A stretch of 64,000 nt of DNA from Aphelenchoides besseyi (GCA_024699855.1 JAMPIQ010000003.1:8494001-8558000); one strand, 5' to 3'. Positions 1 through 12,371 are shown, numbered from the stretch's first letter. Numbers and translations: made by a program. The notes: generated by a model from the letters alone, not told the origin.

Positions 1-886
1 CCCGCCAAATCAACGGAACTCTTACGACTCCTACCCATCTTCCTGAATGCGTGAAAGAGTCTATAAATTCAACGATTGCTCGTAAATCAGGAAACATTCT
101 CGCCTCTAAACATGCAAATCCACGCGGACTAAAGGTCACTTGATTGAATCGATGTGCAACAGAAAGAATAAACGCAAATAATCGTTCTTGTGATCACCAG
201 CCTTTTTGCAGACGTCTTTTCAGTAGGCTTCAATGTGAGACCCGTAGTCTGGAAAGCATGATGAACACTTGGTCTTGACGTATAATCGATATTGCTGTTA
301 TTTGCACTTTAAACAGGAAAAACGTTTCAAGATAAGAACGATAGGCGTTTACAAGTGTCTGGCAAAAACCACCGTTTTTTTAAAAACAAACTTTTGATCT
401 TCGTATCGTTAGATGACTTTGTGTTTAAATGCTTGTTCACCTCAATTTCGTTGGTCAACTAAACTTAAGTCTATTCTTTTAGCAACTATCTTTATTCAAA
501 ATTTTTTAAAGTTGTTGAAAAGAACCTAAGAAGTTTGTTGTAAAAGAAGAAAAAAAGTCACCGTCAAGATCTCATAATCTTCGTCTTTCCGTCGGGCACC
601 AACCTTCGAGCATCCACCGAAATGAACGTTCTCGAGTTCAGCCACAACGTGAGTTTCCGTCTTCTGTTTTCTTCATTCAGTGAACTTTGCAATCGTCGAA
701 CAACACCACCCGGCTATTGCGACCGCAGTTCTTTCGGGCGCTGTGAGCTTATAACTTCGACCCACAGCTCGGTCGTCAAAAAGAGTGTTTGAGGTCGTTT
801 TATGCGTAATTTGCAAGAGGATTTCACTGAAGATTTCATTCGTGTTCGTTCCAATCAATTTTTCTCCTCGGTTTTCGTTGTTCTCA
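1..886. other. No supported gene; upstream region of the first gene
   Basis: I see no convincing coding exon here. A short ATG ORF at 622-648 is followed by a good GTGAGT donor, but every acceptor I tried leads straight to a stop. A minus-strand open stretch around 675-790 has coding-like composition but no start or partner exon. The region may hold promoter or 5' UTR sequence for the gene starting at 887. Confidence 0.4.
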
Positions 887-1787
887 ATGGGTTGTACGCC
901 AAGTAGACCGCGTCGTTCGTTGAATAGCTCGCTTAATCGTCCTTCCTATAACCGTCGTTTTGCAATGCCACCACCGACTAATCATGTAATTATTTCAATT
1001 TCGTATAATCGTAATCGAAACTTTAGAGTTCAAAACGTTTTCTGAAGCTCCCTAAGAGCAACGGACCAAAATTCGTGCACGTTAAAATGCAAGTGGAGAA
1101 TCGTGTGATTTGCGATATGATCGTAAAGAAGCAAGAATTCGAAGGCAAAATTGGTGAAAACGTGAATTTGCCGTTGACTTTGAATTGGTCGAATGTCAAG
1201 TTGATTGTTGAAGCTATGAGCGATCTCAAATCTGCGTCTACGGAACTAGAGATCGAAAGAAGCGAAGAAGACGATGTTATTGTTCATGGATCATCAGAAG
1301 TAAAACAGAAGCACATCAAATGTTTTGAATAATAACTTCAGATCATTGGCAACTTGAAAGTTTCACCCGGAACCATCATGACAATCCATCAATCCGACAA
1401 TGGTTGGGAATACAAGATGCATAATTCGAACATCTACTCCACATCCAAGTTTGCTATCAGCTATGATGCCAGCGATAAGCCGCACATTTCCTTCAAACCA
1501 CTGGTTAATGCAACGGTTTCGTTAACTGAAAAAAAGGGAAAATGGTTGTACACGTTGGCCAGCGGTAATCTTCATGTTAAGATCGAAACTTCGCAACGTT
1601 TCGTTATCTCCGGCGCTCCACCACCATTGAATACAATTCAACATTTGGGACGTGGTCTCAGCGGTAATAAAATCATCAATTTCAACATTGTTGTGTTTCA
1701 GTTTGGGCTCACATGGACAAAGACGCCGAAGAGGCACTAAACAGCAAACGTGTTTCGGTGTTTGTGTCGCCATCTTCTGCACCATGA
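887..1787 (+). CDS. Uncharacterised protein with possible N-myristoylation signal
   Basis: I do not recognise this gene. My model has four exons (887-985, 1027-1299, 1342-1663, 1702-1787) with introns of 41, 42 and 38 nt, all GT-AG and frame-consistent, giving about 259 residues. The N terminus MGCTPS resembles a myristoylation/palmitoylation signal, which would put the protein at a membrane; this is an inference from the motif only. An Arg/Pro/Ser-rich leader (about 1-45) precedes a body with alternating hydrophobic residues that looks beta-rich. I looked for the galectin signatures HxNPR and WGxEER and did not find them. A poly(A) signal AATAAA lies at 1829-1834. It is convergent with the TELO2-like gene, whose own poly(A) signal is at 1890-1895. 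Confidence 0.65.
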
Positions 1788-2004
1788 AGATCAAATGGAC
1801 GCTCACATTTGTCTCATGAAGACTTAACAAATAAAAGATCTCAAAAAATCGTTTGATAGCTCGTATTTGATGGTGGACATATCCAAAAGTTTATTTACAT
1901 TATTTACAAAAATATTTGCATTTCACTCGGTAGAGAATAGGCACCTTTACAATGTACATGGATGTTAAAACACATCCTTGAAGTTTAGTGTAGGAAGAAG
2001 ATGT

Positions 2005-3953
2005 TTAAGCAATGCTCAGCAGAGAACGAATCCCACGATTGAAGTTGTTCAATTGTTCGTGTACATTTCGATCAGATTGAACTATCGATTTCTGCACGAG
2101 CTTTTCGGACCATCCATCGACGCCATCGAAATGCGACATCCATTCGGCACGTGCGTTCGAATCCTTCGCTTCTTGAACGGCCATTTGAGCCAAATTGGCG
2201 TACGCTTCTGCACAGAGCAATTGGATGTTGTAGTCGGCTGATTCACGAATGTTCGCAAGAAGAGTGAAATACTCGCTACAAAAGAAGTTCTATTGCAATT
2301 AACAGTCTTGAAACATACCCAACAACTCGTCGAAAACCGGAAATATGTAGCTGATGACATTCACGCATTAGACTCAAGATTGCACTTGAAGTCATTGGTT
2401 CTTGCTGAAAAAATTGATTAAGATGATTCTAATCAGAGCTTACAATCTTGTTTGGATCAATACTCAGAAGTGTTTGAAGCAACGGGCGAAGAATCAAATC
2501 GATCGCATCGACTGTCGGTTTTGCTTCTGTCCCATTTGACGCTCCACCGGTCAATGCAACACTTTTACGTACAACTTTGCCGATTTCTTTCTGCTCATGA
2601 TTTCGCTTATTTCCAGTTGATTTGCTCGTTGGAATGAAGGTGGGATTTCGCTAAATAACAATAGAAAAGAAGTTATAATTCTCCTACCTGTTTCTGAACT
2701 ACGTGTTGCGTTAAGATCTTCAGAACTTTGATTATTCGACTGCGATCTGGCGGCCCATAGACAGTACGTAAACGTTCACAGAATGCGGGAACGGCCGAGA
2801 GGTCACAAGCCAAAACAGCCACCAGACACGAGTTAATTTCCATCTGAAAAGCATTGAAATGGGTTCTTGATTTTGCCAACTCACAGCAAAGTTCTTTAAG
2901 TGAAACCGATTCTCTAAATTCATCAGCAGGTCAATCAACCGATTCGATTGCGCCCGAACTGCCGATTGATTTCGCTCAGCGAAGTCAGGAAACGTGTAGA
3001 AAGCAACTAAAACGGCAGTTGGCTCTTCGGCAGAACGCCAAGTGTGAATGTAATCAACAACTGTTTCCGGTCGTTGATGTTTCGCTAGTTGTTTCAGTTC
3101 ATCTTCTGGCAAACTGAACCCAACATCTTCATCGGCTGTCAGCTTCAATTCAACGGGTCCGTCAGTTTGTGGCCCCGCAGTTTCATCGAACAAACAAGCG
3201 ATCAGATCGTCGTTGATCGGATCGGGCAGCTCGAAGGTCTGACCATTCGGTGAGTTCAATTTGGACAAAAAATGTGCGAATCGAAATGCCAAACGATGAA
3301 CGTTCGCATCTGCAAATTAATGGGATAATCGTAACCAAGAAGCTCAGTCGACCAACCGGAACTTGTGTCCTGAACGCGAAGGATCTTGAAGAACGATTCG
3401 CTTTTTGTGATGTCTATCGTTTGTGCAGTTTCGGGCCTAAATTCTCCATGTAAACAAACAAGTCAAGGAGTCATTGGCTCACTTTAAGTGACAACCGAAA
3501 TCAACAACCGCAGCAACACGTTGGAAAAGAACATCAAAGTTGTCGTCAAAATGATCACAACAGAATTGTAGGGTTTCCATGAAAGCACACTTTACGTATT
3601 TCTGATCGATGTGACTCAAATAGTCAGCGATCTTCCACGATGCACGTTGTTGTCGTTCACAGGTGGGTGATTGAAGTCGTTTTAGACACGAATGATGAAC
3701 AAGTGTGTTCCATAAACGACCGGCTGATGGAATCTCACCAATTACTATCTAAACAATAAAAAAAAAAGTCTGGGAGATGTGAACTTACTTTCAATTTAGT
3801 TCCATCAGACAATCCATCGACTAAACGCCCCAAAGTCACTTTCAATTCAGCATCCGTCAGCTCTTCCCAATTCACATGGGCGTGATTCAACGCCTCCAAC
3901 TCGGCGTCCAAACAAATCGAACCGGCAACAGCATCACCAAAATTCGTGGTCAT
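2005..3953 (-). CDS. clk-2: TELO2/TEL2/CLK-2-like telomere length regulation protein
   Basis: TEL2/CLK-2 proteins stabilise PIKK kinases (ATM, ATR, mTOR, DNA-PKcs) with TTI1/TTI2 and HSP90 and are needed for checkpoint signalling. The best evidence is the conserved C-terminal TEL2 domain (PF10193-type) at about 3100-2680. A helix resembling the family's paired-helix repeat (YIHTWRSAEEPTAVLVAF) is followed by a segment reading LIDLLMNLENRFHLKNF, close to the family pattern of a leucine-rich helix with LENKYDL. The start at 3953 gives a 55-codon first exon (3789-3953), then an intron at 3749-3788. The following exons splice in frame with about 40-47 nt introns down to the stop at 2005. The product is roughly 550-600 residues, shorter than C. 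elegans CLK-2, so the divergent N-terminal solenoid is reduced or part of my model is missing. It is the last gene of a probable operon with the TTC14-like and LEM-3 genes. The poly(A) signal is at 1890-1895. Confidence 0.72.
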
Positions 3954-4060
3954 CTTTGCTCATACCTAAACGGTCAGTGAACACACTCAACGATGTCGAA
4001 TGAAGAAACAAGTGGATGAGAAACCACTCGAAGAGAACAATCCAGATTCCTTTATATGAG

Positions 4061-4066
4061 TTTATT
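4061..4066 (-). promoter_or_regulatory. Poly(A) signal and operon-type junction TTC14/TELO2
   Basis: AATAAA on the minus strand, 94 bp before an acceptor-like GTTTAG (AG at 3966-3967) located 12 bases upstream of the TELO2-like ATG at 3953. Confidence 0.5.
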
Positions 4067-4179
4067 GTTTAGCAACGAACAAAACGACTTGAAGAAGGCT
4101 TTTAAATTAACAAGATAAGTACGATAAGGCCAATACGTACGTTAGGTACGAAATAGGCAGCAAGGTGCTCCACAAAATA

Positions 4180-5939
4180 TCATCGTTTTACTCGTTTAGC
4201 CAACATCGCTTTGAAGTTCTCGAGTTCAGCCAAACGTTTCTTTCGTGCAATCGGATCGTCTTCTTCTCGTGTCTTCTGTATCGTTTGCTGACTACTCTTC
4301 GGCGCCTGATTATCGTCATCTCCGGTCAAATCGACAATTTCCGTTCCACTCGACAGTTTGGCGACATTTTGAAATCGTGAGCTCAACGAGCTTCCGTTTT
4401 TGGAGTTTGAGCCGCTTTTCTTCAGGTTTTTCAATCCGTTTTGCGCTCCAAAATTTTCGGGAGCAAACTTGAGTGCACGTTCGTAGGCTTCAATAGCCGC
4501 TTCAAAGTCTTCTTTCTCTTCCAACCTAAAGTAGAATGCTAATCAAAAACGACTCGTAAACTTTGTACTTTTCAGCTTGTTGAACCAAAACTTTATCGAT
4601 AATTCCGAGAGCACGGGAATGATTGGGTGCGGCTTTCAGAATCCGATCCAAATCCGCGATTGCACCCGCAAAGTTCTCCATGTTGTTTGCACTAAAGGTG
4701 AACATAAGTTCCAAAAGAAGTCGACGAAACGTACGCAATTGCTCGTCCCAAAAGCGCGTCCAAGTTCTCGGGTTGCAACTGAAGAGCCGTGTTACAGCAT
4801 TGGATCGCTTCGAAGTTCTTCTGATTGCGAATATATTCACCGGCTCGTCGAACGTGCATCTCGGCCACTTGAGCATGTTGTTGATTTCGAAGCGATTCGG
4901 CGGTTTCACCTTCCGGACGAAGTGGATGACGTCGATGAAGCGATGGAATCACGGATTCAGGTAATCGACGTGGAAATCCGTAGACATGAACGGCCGATGG
5001 ATTGGCAGCCAAACAGCAGATTTCCGCGTTCTCAGCGAACAGTTTAGTGGGAAACGGTTTCGATAGACGAGAGTTCGATTGTCGTTCAACTTGCTGACGA
5101 CGTCGAGCCGCATTTCTGAATTCTGGTTACTGTTCGATTGATCGCAACTACTCACCTGTAATACAACGGCAATTGAGTAGCCGTCAATGGTGCCTCAATG
5201 ATTTTTTGTGTTAATCAAACGAAATACACTTTTCTTTTGCGCAATTAATATCCAGAACTTCAAACCCACAATGCAACCCACCAATGACTTTTGACAAGTT
5301 TTCATACCTGCTCTACGATTATTTCGAATCCCAAGCGCTGCTGTGGATCATCCAACTTTGCAACTTCGACTCCAAACGAATTAAATGAAATCGTTTAAGA
5401 CCATCAGTTAAACGCACCTTCGATGATATCGCCCGAGTGATAATCGAAGATCGTCCGATCGTGCATAACCTTGAACTAAACAGCGGTCTTATCGATGAAA
5501 CCGATGAGCCAACACTTACTCTGCCCAACTTCAACGTCTCCAAAATTCGCCGAAATCTTGTGGTCATACACAACAATTCGATCTCGATCATAATCGCCGA
5601 TGTAGTTCGAACTTGAGCGGCAACTCGATCGTCCACCCGAATATCGTCGAAGAATTTATCCACGCGAATATGTAAAGGAATTAGATGGTCGGCAAAATCT
5701 TCAACAAGTGGCACATTGTCGACCATGAAGTCGTCGTCCATAGCCATTGCTTGAACGTCCGGAGATGCCAAACGTTGAAATCGTTGTCGCAATGACTCGG
5801 GAATCGCTGGAGGCTCTTCATTGTCATAAGTCGAGTGTTCTGACTGATCTTGTGAATATCGATCTTTGCGACTTTGATGTTTGTGAGAACGTCGATCTTC
5901 GCGCCTGTCGGAATGTCGATAATCCCTGTCGCTCGACAT
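4180..5939 (-). CDS. TTC14-like protein with S1 domain and tetratricopeptide repeats
   Basis: TTC14 proteins join an S1-type RNA-binding OB fold to TPRs; their role is poorly known and probably nuclear or RNA-related. Here an Arg/Ser/Asp-rich N terminus precedes an S1 region at about 5700-5330 with family-like blocks (a 'PLVEDF...FFDDIRVDDRV' region and later HSGDIIEVEVAKLDDP). A short piece before 5150 ends QLPLYYR. TPR helices follow in 4970-4420 (EYIRNQKNFEAIQCCNTALQ, then AGAIADLDRILKAAPNHSRA, then DFEAAIEAYERALKFAPENF). The C-terminal tail is Lys/Arg-rich. Exon joins at 5520/5475, about 5420/5370, 4750/4690 and 4560/4520 are all frame-consistent, with TTTAG acceptors. The acceptor before the QLPLYYR segment is weak (ATTGAG). 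A splice-acceptor-like TTTGATTTAG ends one base before the ATG, suggesting trans-splicing. Confidence 0.75.
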
Positions 5940-6029
5940 CCTAAATCAAATGTTAAGAGAATAGTTTAGACGATCAAATAACAGTCGGTTACAAACCGCA
6001 GAAGCGCGTGGTTGGTAAAAAGATTATAT

Positions 6030-6035
6030 TTTATT
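6030..6035 (-). promoter_or_regulatory. Poly(A) signal and operon-type junction lem-3/TTC14
   Basis: AATAAA on the minus strand lies about 88 bp before a splice acceptor (AG at 5941-5942, reading TTTGATTTAG) that immediately precedes the ATG of the TTC14-like gene. This is the spacing seen in nematode SL2-type operons. Confidence 0.55.
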
Positions 6036-6231
6036 CAACAAAATTCAAAATAACCCGAAAACTGCAAATGAGAAAAAGAAATAACACTACGAAATGGCAC
6101 TTTAGAATGTTGAAATCTGATAAATAAGATGAGTGGAGGGCAGTTTCAAGATCAGTGAACTTCAATCGAGAGTACAAAAATAAAAAGATTAGTCAATAGT
6201 TGAGGATTTGTAGTGTTAGCAAGACCTCTAG

Positions 6232-8411
6232 TTAGAGTTTTACTCCGTTAAGATCTTCTTCGAAAATCGGACGACAACGCTCATTCAAGTAGATGATATA
6301 CGCTTTCTTCAGTAGAAAAGCTCCGTATTCTGCCAAACGTTGTTTCGGCCACATTTTTGATTGACCTTTGAATTCGCCTCGTTTCAAATTAGTCAGATTC
6401 TCAACACCTAAAACACGAATAGTAAAGTCAGAGCAGAAAGCCTACCAAGAGCTTCGATCATCGCACCTTCTCGAATGAAGGCTTCGGTGGAATGTATATT
6501 GTTGAACAGGTGCAATGACACGACGCCCATTTTCTGTTCCCAGAGACTCAAAATACGCGCAATTTTCTTTGAAACCTAAAAATCAAAACTGTAAAAGCTC
6601 GTGCAATTCAAACGCCAACCTCTCCCTTTGGTGCCGTTTTGTGTTTTAGCGCGTCGCAAAAATGATTTAACGGTCGTGAACGGTTTCCTTTTCCAACATA
6701 GAAAATGGCATCGAGAAATTGACGGAACGTGCAGTTGGGCAAAAGTTCTGTGATGTCGATGAGCAGATAGCAAAAAAATGAGATCTGGTCGTGAGTGGGA
6801 TTGTCCTTGAACTCATTTTGAATCAACGCTTCTTCAACGATTCCGATGTCCGATTGTTCGTTGCGTTGGTCTGATCGAATCAAACGTTCCAATGCAATAC
6901 TGTACTCTAAAAGAACAAAGAAATAGTGATAGAGTACGAGTACAAACTCACTTAAACCCAATCGAAAACGTTGCATCTCGTATTCCACCCCTTTTAACGC
7001 GTGAAACTCCAATTTGCCCAGAAATCGTTCGTACAACTTTCGAGTTGTTAGACTTAAAGAAGGTCCAGGTGGATGACCGTAGCGAATTAAACGTTGTTTC
7101 AGTTGGTCCATAGTTAAACTTTGAGCCTTCTTTTGTAGTTCAACGAGCTCCGGTTCCTCCTCCTCGTCTGCAGTCTCATCTTCGGTTATCAACGATTCGG
7201 CAATATCCGAAATACGTTCAGTTTGTGGTAAATCTTTCGGCTTGACGGCCGCACATAACGATGCACTTCTTGGCATGGCTGTTGGAGGAACTTCGGGTGT
7301 AAGACAATGTCGAGGGGCTTTTAAAGTTCGGAAAGTGATTTGTGGTGTCATTGGTGGAGCACTTGGAATGATTTCTGGCGATTCGGGTGTTTTTGGCCTT
7401 TCATTAGGAACCGGAGAAGTTGGCGGTGTGGCGAATTCATGACTCAAATCAGTGGAACGATCAGAAGTCAAAATGGACATTTTTGGTCGAATTGCCGAGA
7501 CTTCAGATTCACGATAAGATACGAAAGCTAAAGTTCGAAGAATACAGAACAGATACAAAAAAGGACTTACCTTCTTGGTTTGTCGGACCTTCCGCGGCCG
7601 TGAGATAGCCGCCCAGCGACGAGCTTTTGCGTCCATTGGATTCGCGTCTGTTCGAATCGTTGATTATTCTTATCGCTTCCGCAGCGGTCATTCGCGTGTC
7701 GTTTGTCTTGAAATTCAAACCGGAAAATCGATTGGCTGATAAGCGCGCGTTGTAATTCGTAGCGTTCTTCAAATAGTCGTCAATCTGCTCCTCCAACGTC
7801 AATTGAGGAACTGCGATTGGAACGCAGTTGAAAGATGCGCTACGTGGGATCGCATTTCGTTTGCGTTGACGGTGAGGTTCAAACAAGAACCTAAAGTTCG
7901 AATCAAACAAAATCCAAAGACGTTCACTTACCTCAGCCATTTGAAGATCTTACGCGCTTTTCTGCGTTCTTTTCGGTTCAAAAGTTTAAGCAAAAACTTC
8001 CGACTGTTCCCGATGGCAATGTCAGCTGGTGATCGTTGCTCAGCGTCGGCGGCGTTCAGATTGGCGCCGTAATGAACGAAGAGCTGACACATGGAGAGAT
8101 TGTCCCACGCAGCAGCCACGTGCAGCGGCGTCAGCTCGTCGTCCGGCTCCCGATCGTTGACGTCGCATTGACCGGAGTCGAGAAGAAATTTGGCCGCCTC
8201 CAACGAGACGGTGGACGACGATCCGGCGAGAACGTGCAAAAGACACAGCGATTTGGCGGACAACGGACGCGATGAATCGACGCTGAAAATCGTGATGTTT
8301 GATCGCCGTGACGACAAGAAAACATTCTGGAAATTTTCAAGAAAAAACGTGATCGCAAATCGAAAGCTTCTCTTCGAAATCAACTCACTTGTTTAGCGTG
8401 TCGACTTGCAT
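6232..8411 (-). CDS. lem-3: ANKLE1/LEM-3-like ankyrin, LEM and GIY-YIG nuclease
   Basis: ANKLE1/LEM-3 is a structure-selective endonuclease that cuts DNA bridges and branched DNA late in mitosis (LEM-3 acts at the midbody in C. elegans). The domain order matches. A short first exon (8389-8411) is followed by ankyrin repeats at about 8280-7950 (DELTPLHVAAAWDNLSMCQL). A Pro/Ser/Glu-rich linker follows, with a LEM domain at about 7120-7000 (LTMDQLKQRLIRYGH). The C-terminal GIY-YIG domain runs from about 6790 and carries FFCYLLIDITELLP and AIFYVGKGNRSRPLNHF, very like ANKLE1. Later parts include a catalytic-type Glu in FIREGAMIEALG and a conserved VENLTN. Seven or so introns of 38-107 nt keep frame. 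The stop is at 6232-6234 and the poly(A) signal at 6030-6035. It is the first gene of the putative operon and shares an upstream region with the divergent BBS9 gene. Confidence 0.88.
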
Positions 8412-8972
8412 TCTTAGCCCAATCGAGTCTACTCAAGACTTAAAGTGCTCTAAACAAAATAGTCGAAAACATTTGGTAACACTCAAAACGCGAGCTTCCA
8501 GTAATCTGCGAGCAAACAAACGACGCCAAAAAGCCGATGAAACAACTGCGTCCTTGCGAGTGCAAAACTTCCTCCAACGTTTCGAAGATCGATTTCTGAA
8601 CGTCCCGAAGTTTTCATTCGTAAAAGGAATTCATAGACAAGTGAACTCAATTTGAACGATTAGATGAAAACGAAAGTCCCCAAACGAATTGCCACTTCAG
8701 ATACTTTTGTTGTTGAACGATAGTTACGTCTGTGGTGATCAGTTTTAAAATTACAAGCACCAATCAAGCAAGTTGATATGATTCCTGCGGAATTCGGATT
8801 TTGAATACACAGATTGCTTACACTTCGATTTCCACATAATGTTCGGAAAAGCGTTCAATGCTCGTAGTCATGGAAACGTACAAGAAAAAGTCGCGTATTA
8901 GCAATAACCGGCATTTTAATTTACTTTCTACTGATCACTAAACGTTATAAAATGTCGATCATCTAATCACGA
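8412..8972. other. Divergent intergenic region between lem-3 and bbs-9
   Basis: About 560 bp with no supported coding exon. It contains the X-box described separately and must hold the promoters of both divergent genes. Confidence 0.6.
8864..8877 (+). promoter_or_regulatory. X-box (DAF-19/RFX site) upstream of bbs-9
   Basis: The 14 bases GTAGTCATGGAAAC match the nematode ciliary X-box consensus RTHNYYWTRRNRAC at every position. The site ends 95 bp before the bbs-9 ATG at 8973, within the range where functional X-boxes lie in C. elegans. DAF-19, an RFX factor, drives ciliary genes through this motif. Because the site lies between two divergent genes, lem-3 could also be affected, but its ATG is about 450 bp away. 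Confidence 0.8.
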
Positions 8973-11807
8973 ATGTCCCTCTTTCACATTCACCAATGGT
9001 ACGAGACACACGTGGAGGAAGGTCGTTACATCACGTCTGCATGTTTGATCGGACACAGAGGTTAGTTCCACTTTTTGTTCTTTGCATCGTTTTGCAGATC
9101 AAATTTTGATTGGTTCACTGACTGGAATACTCGTGATTGTCGATCCGGGGAAAGACATTGAGAACCGACATGAAGTCTCCATTCTTGTTGAGAAACAACT
9201 ACCACATCCGATTCTGCAGATTTTGGTTGGTCGGTTTCTTGCGAGCTACGATGAGAATCTTCTTGCCGTCTTACATCCGAAACATTTGGCTTTCTATCGT
9301 CTAAACTCCGGTATGTTGAACGTTCTTTCTTTTAATTAGACTTTTGAATTCAGTCGACGAAGAGTCGTACACGGTGGAGCGAATCTTCGAGCATCGACTG
9401 AAGGCAGGTCCTGCGTTCATAATGTGTTTGGGCGAGTTTTCTCGTCAACAGTTTCTTCAAATCTACATTCAATCTATGAACTGCACTCTGAGCATCTACG
9501 AAGGCGAGAATCATTTGTTGGATCGACAAATGATCACTGCAATTCATCCCGGTCCAATGGTCTACGCCCCGTTCTCGCAATGTCTTTACAGTACAAGCGG
9601 TGGTGTTTTGTGTTGTTTTCCGTATCACAGTTTCACGGCAATTGGTACCAGTTCTCAACAGCAAAAGAAGATCAACGTTTGTATGAATGATCTTCGAAGT
9701 TGAAGTGTGAATTTCAGTGGGAATGGTCATTCAATTTGGGAGACACAGCAGTTGACATTTATGACGTGAACATTGCACCTATCCAGCCATCGATATTGGT
9801 GCTGTGTAAGCGAGCGCTCTATTGCATGACTCATGGCGGAAGTCCGCGTTTCATTATTCGACTACAAGCGATAGCAACTTCTTTGTTGGTTTACAAGACA
9901 TGTAAACAAGAACTAATCATTTGGTAATAACATATTTTTTAAGCAAACGATCCGACAACTCAAATTTGCATTGGCACAGCAACCAAAACGTTGTTGTTTT
10001 ATCGCGATGTCAAAATGGTTTGGTCCGCTCAAATGGAGATTGTGCCGATTTACTTGCTTTTGAGCACATTCGGGTATTGTTGTGTAGAGAGCTAATTTGA
10101 ACACTTGAGTTACAGTGACAACTACAAATCGATGATAACGGCGTTGAGCGATGATTGCAAGTTGATGGTCGGCTACTTGGGCACAGAGCCATCGCTGTTC
10201 CGGATGCCAATTACAGAAACTCGTTACATTGATTTTGAGAAGCGAAGAGCTGAAATGCAGGAGTTCGAAAATACGATTCGAACGTACAGCAAAGACAGCA
10301 ATGCAACGGTTGGAACGGCTGCTGGATTGGATGTGAAAACGAGTGTTGAAATGGACAAAAAATCGGTGCAGTCGAAGAAATCAGTCGTTTATTGTTCGTT
10401 TTCAGCAAGCTTACGACACATACGATGGTGTTCCGTCGGCAACTCTAACGGTGAAAATCAATTCAGCAGCGAAGACCGTTCAGTTCTCCTTCAAATCGGA
10501 GGTATTTGCTCACAACGAATACTTCACGCTAACTCCCGGTAAGCTTTGTATTTCTAAGTATAAGGTTTTTTGGTGTAGCCGAATATGGAAATGTTTTAAT
10601 CACCGTTTTTGTGCGACAACCAGTTCGTGACAGCCGATTTTCTTTGGCAGCAACAACAAACAGCGGCGGTTTGACTTTGTTTCGTTTAAGTGATGAACTT
10701 TGAGGTTTAGATAGCTTTTTCATCGATGAAAACTTGCCATTGAAGCTTATTTGTCACGAAACGAACTCGCAACGAAATGCACAAATCAAGCTCTCAGTCG
10801 ATAGTACGGGAAACGGATTGGAAATTGGAGACCTGTATCCCGGTTGTTAAAGATTTGAATTTGTGTTTTTACGGAAAAAATTCAGAGTTCGAGTCGGAAA
10901 ACCAAACTTCAATTGGGTTTCAACCCTACGGTTCGGATGTTGTGATCTCTGTCTTTAGCGCTTCTAAAAACGGTATCTTTTCATTTGCTGATTTGTTTAG
11001 ACTAACACATTTTAGCTCGTTATCGTGTGCAATCTGAATCTGCGGAGTTTCTTTACCTTGTTTTCGACGATCTTCTCAGACGTCTGCGGAAAAAACAACC
11101 GGATGCCAAATTCAGTTGTCCCGTTCCATTGCATTTGTTTGTTGTGGCAATTAACGATGTTGTTGAAGTACGTACGGTTCTTTGTGTTCTAAACGAAAAT
11201 ATTATTGCAGTTGGAGAAACGAAAAGGTGTTGAATTGAAAGACGTTGAACGCGTTTCCGTTCAAATGCGTCACGTTGAAACGGTTTTGTTGAACAAATTG
11301 AAAGCTGAACGCGAAGAAACAATGACACCAATTAATGTTTTAATCAATTACACTTATCGAGAACTGTTAACGTTGATGGATCGACAGAAAGCGACGGAAG
11401 ATCAGTTGGAAAGACATCGGAACCAAACACTGAAACCACTTCTCAATTTGATGAGTTTGGTCATGGAGTTGAGTGGAATCCACATTCCGTTTGATGGTCG
11501 GATATTGGACGGATCACATCAAGTTTGTTCCAATTACTTTGTTTAGACTGTTTTTGTTTAGTCGTTGGCTGAACGTTTGCCACCACTACTTGGAGCAAGT
11601 GGAGCGGGAGCCGCCGAATTCGATGGGGCAGAGCTCACGCGGCTGTTGGTGTCGTTCTGTGAACAAGGCGGTCGTATGGGTGGAATTATTGAGATGCCCG
11701 AGGAAGAAGAGGAAGAAACGGAAGTTGAACAACACGATCTAGTTCATTTGGAAACAGGAGCATTGCCAATGGATTCAAGCGTGTTGGAGAGTTATGCTAA
11801 TGGATAA
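8973..11807 (+). CDS. bbs-9: BBS9/PTHB1-like BBSome subunit
   Basis: BBS9 (PTHB1) is a scaffold subunit of the BBSome, which sorts membrane cargo in cilia by intraflagellar transport. The N terminus MSLFHIHQWYETH resembles the family start MSLFKARDWW. Beta-propeller blocks follow, such as QILIGSLTGILVIVDPG and FLQIYIQSMNCTLSIYE. Later come LMVGYLGTEPSLF (family CSYLGTDPSLF) and YRVQSESAEFLYLVFDDLL (family YRIQSEQFEDLWLI). The C terminus is helical and ends with an acidic stretch near 11700. Exon 1 (8973 to about 9060) is short; its phase-1 join to the exon beginning ATCAAATTTTG at about 9100 restores the conserved reading. About ten introns of 37-50 nt are consistent. The stop is at 11805-11807. 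The upstream X-box fits the ciliary role. A mariner-like element begins 80 bp downstream. Confidence 0.92.
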
Positions 11808-12371
11808 AAGAACCGATGTAATCAGTGACATAAATTATTCAGAATGCTCGAATAGCAGTTTCTATCCAAAAACTAAAAACCATATACAGGGTGTCCCAGC
11901 TGAAACTCATGATTGAAACGCGACGCATAATTCGAGTTCTTAACCAATTTTTATGCGGTTTTTTGTAATTGATAGGAAATTTATGGAAATTTTGTTTCCT
12001 TTCAAAAGATTTTCAGAATTTCATTCAGAATCATGAAAAATCTTCATTTTGCTGAAGTGTTCGGTTTTGAGCGGAAAACCGCGTGCAAATGCTCTGCGTG
12101 TGGTCTTTCTCTTCACTTTTCAGAAAAGATCTTTGACTGTTTTTCAAGTGTTTATCGTTCAAATCACAACAGATCTTTCGTCTTTTTGGAGTCGGTGGGC
12201 GTACTCTTCGATCGAATGGTCGATGATTTCTTGGCGAAGATCCGCGAATTCAGTTCCAGAGTTCTGGCTGTTCTTAACAAAAACGAATTGAAAATCAGAC
12301 ACAATTCCCAACCTTTCCTTAGCTCCACGTCTCTTGTGGACATCCGCTCGTTGCAAAAAGTTGTCCAACCA

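Noticed and set aside
1342..1663. Galectin domain in the first gene
   Set aside because: The beta-rich look suggested it, but HxNPR, VxN and WGxE-type sugar-binding residues are absent.
3100..3340. 26-nt intron in the TELO2-like gene
   Set aside because: A 26-nt GTTACG...TTGCAG intron would restore frame, but a 47-nt intron with the same acceptor and an upstream donor also keeps frame and is of normal size for this genome.
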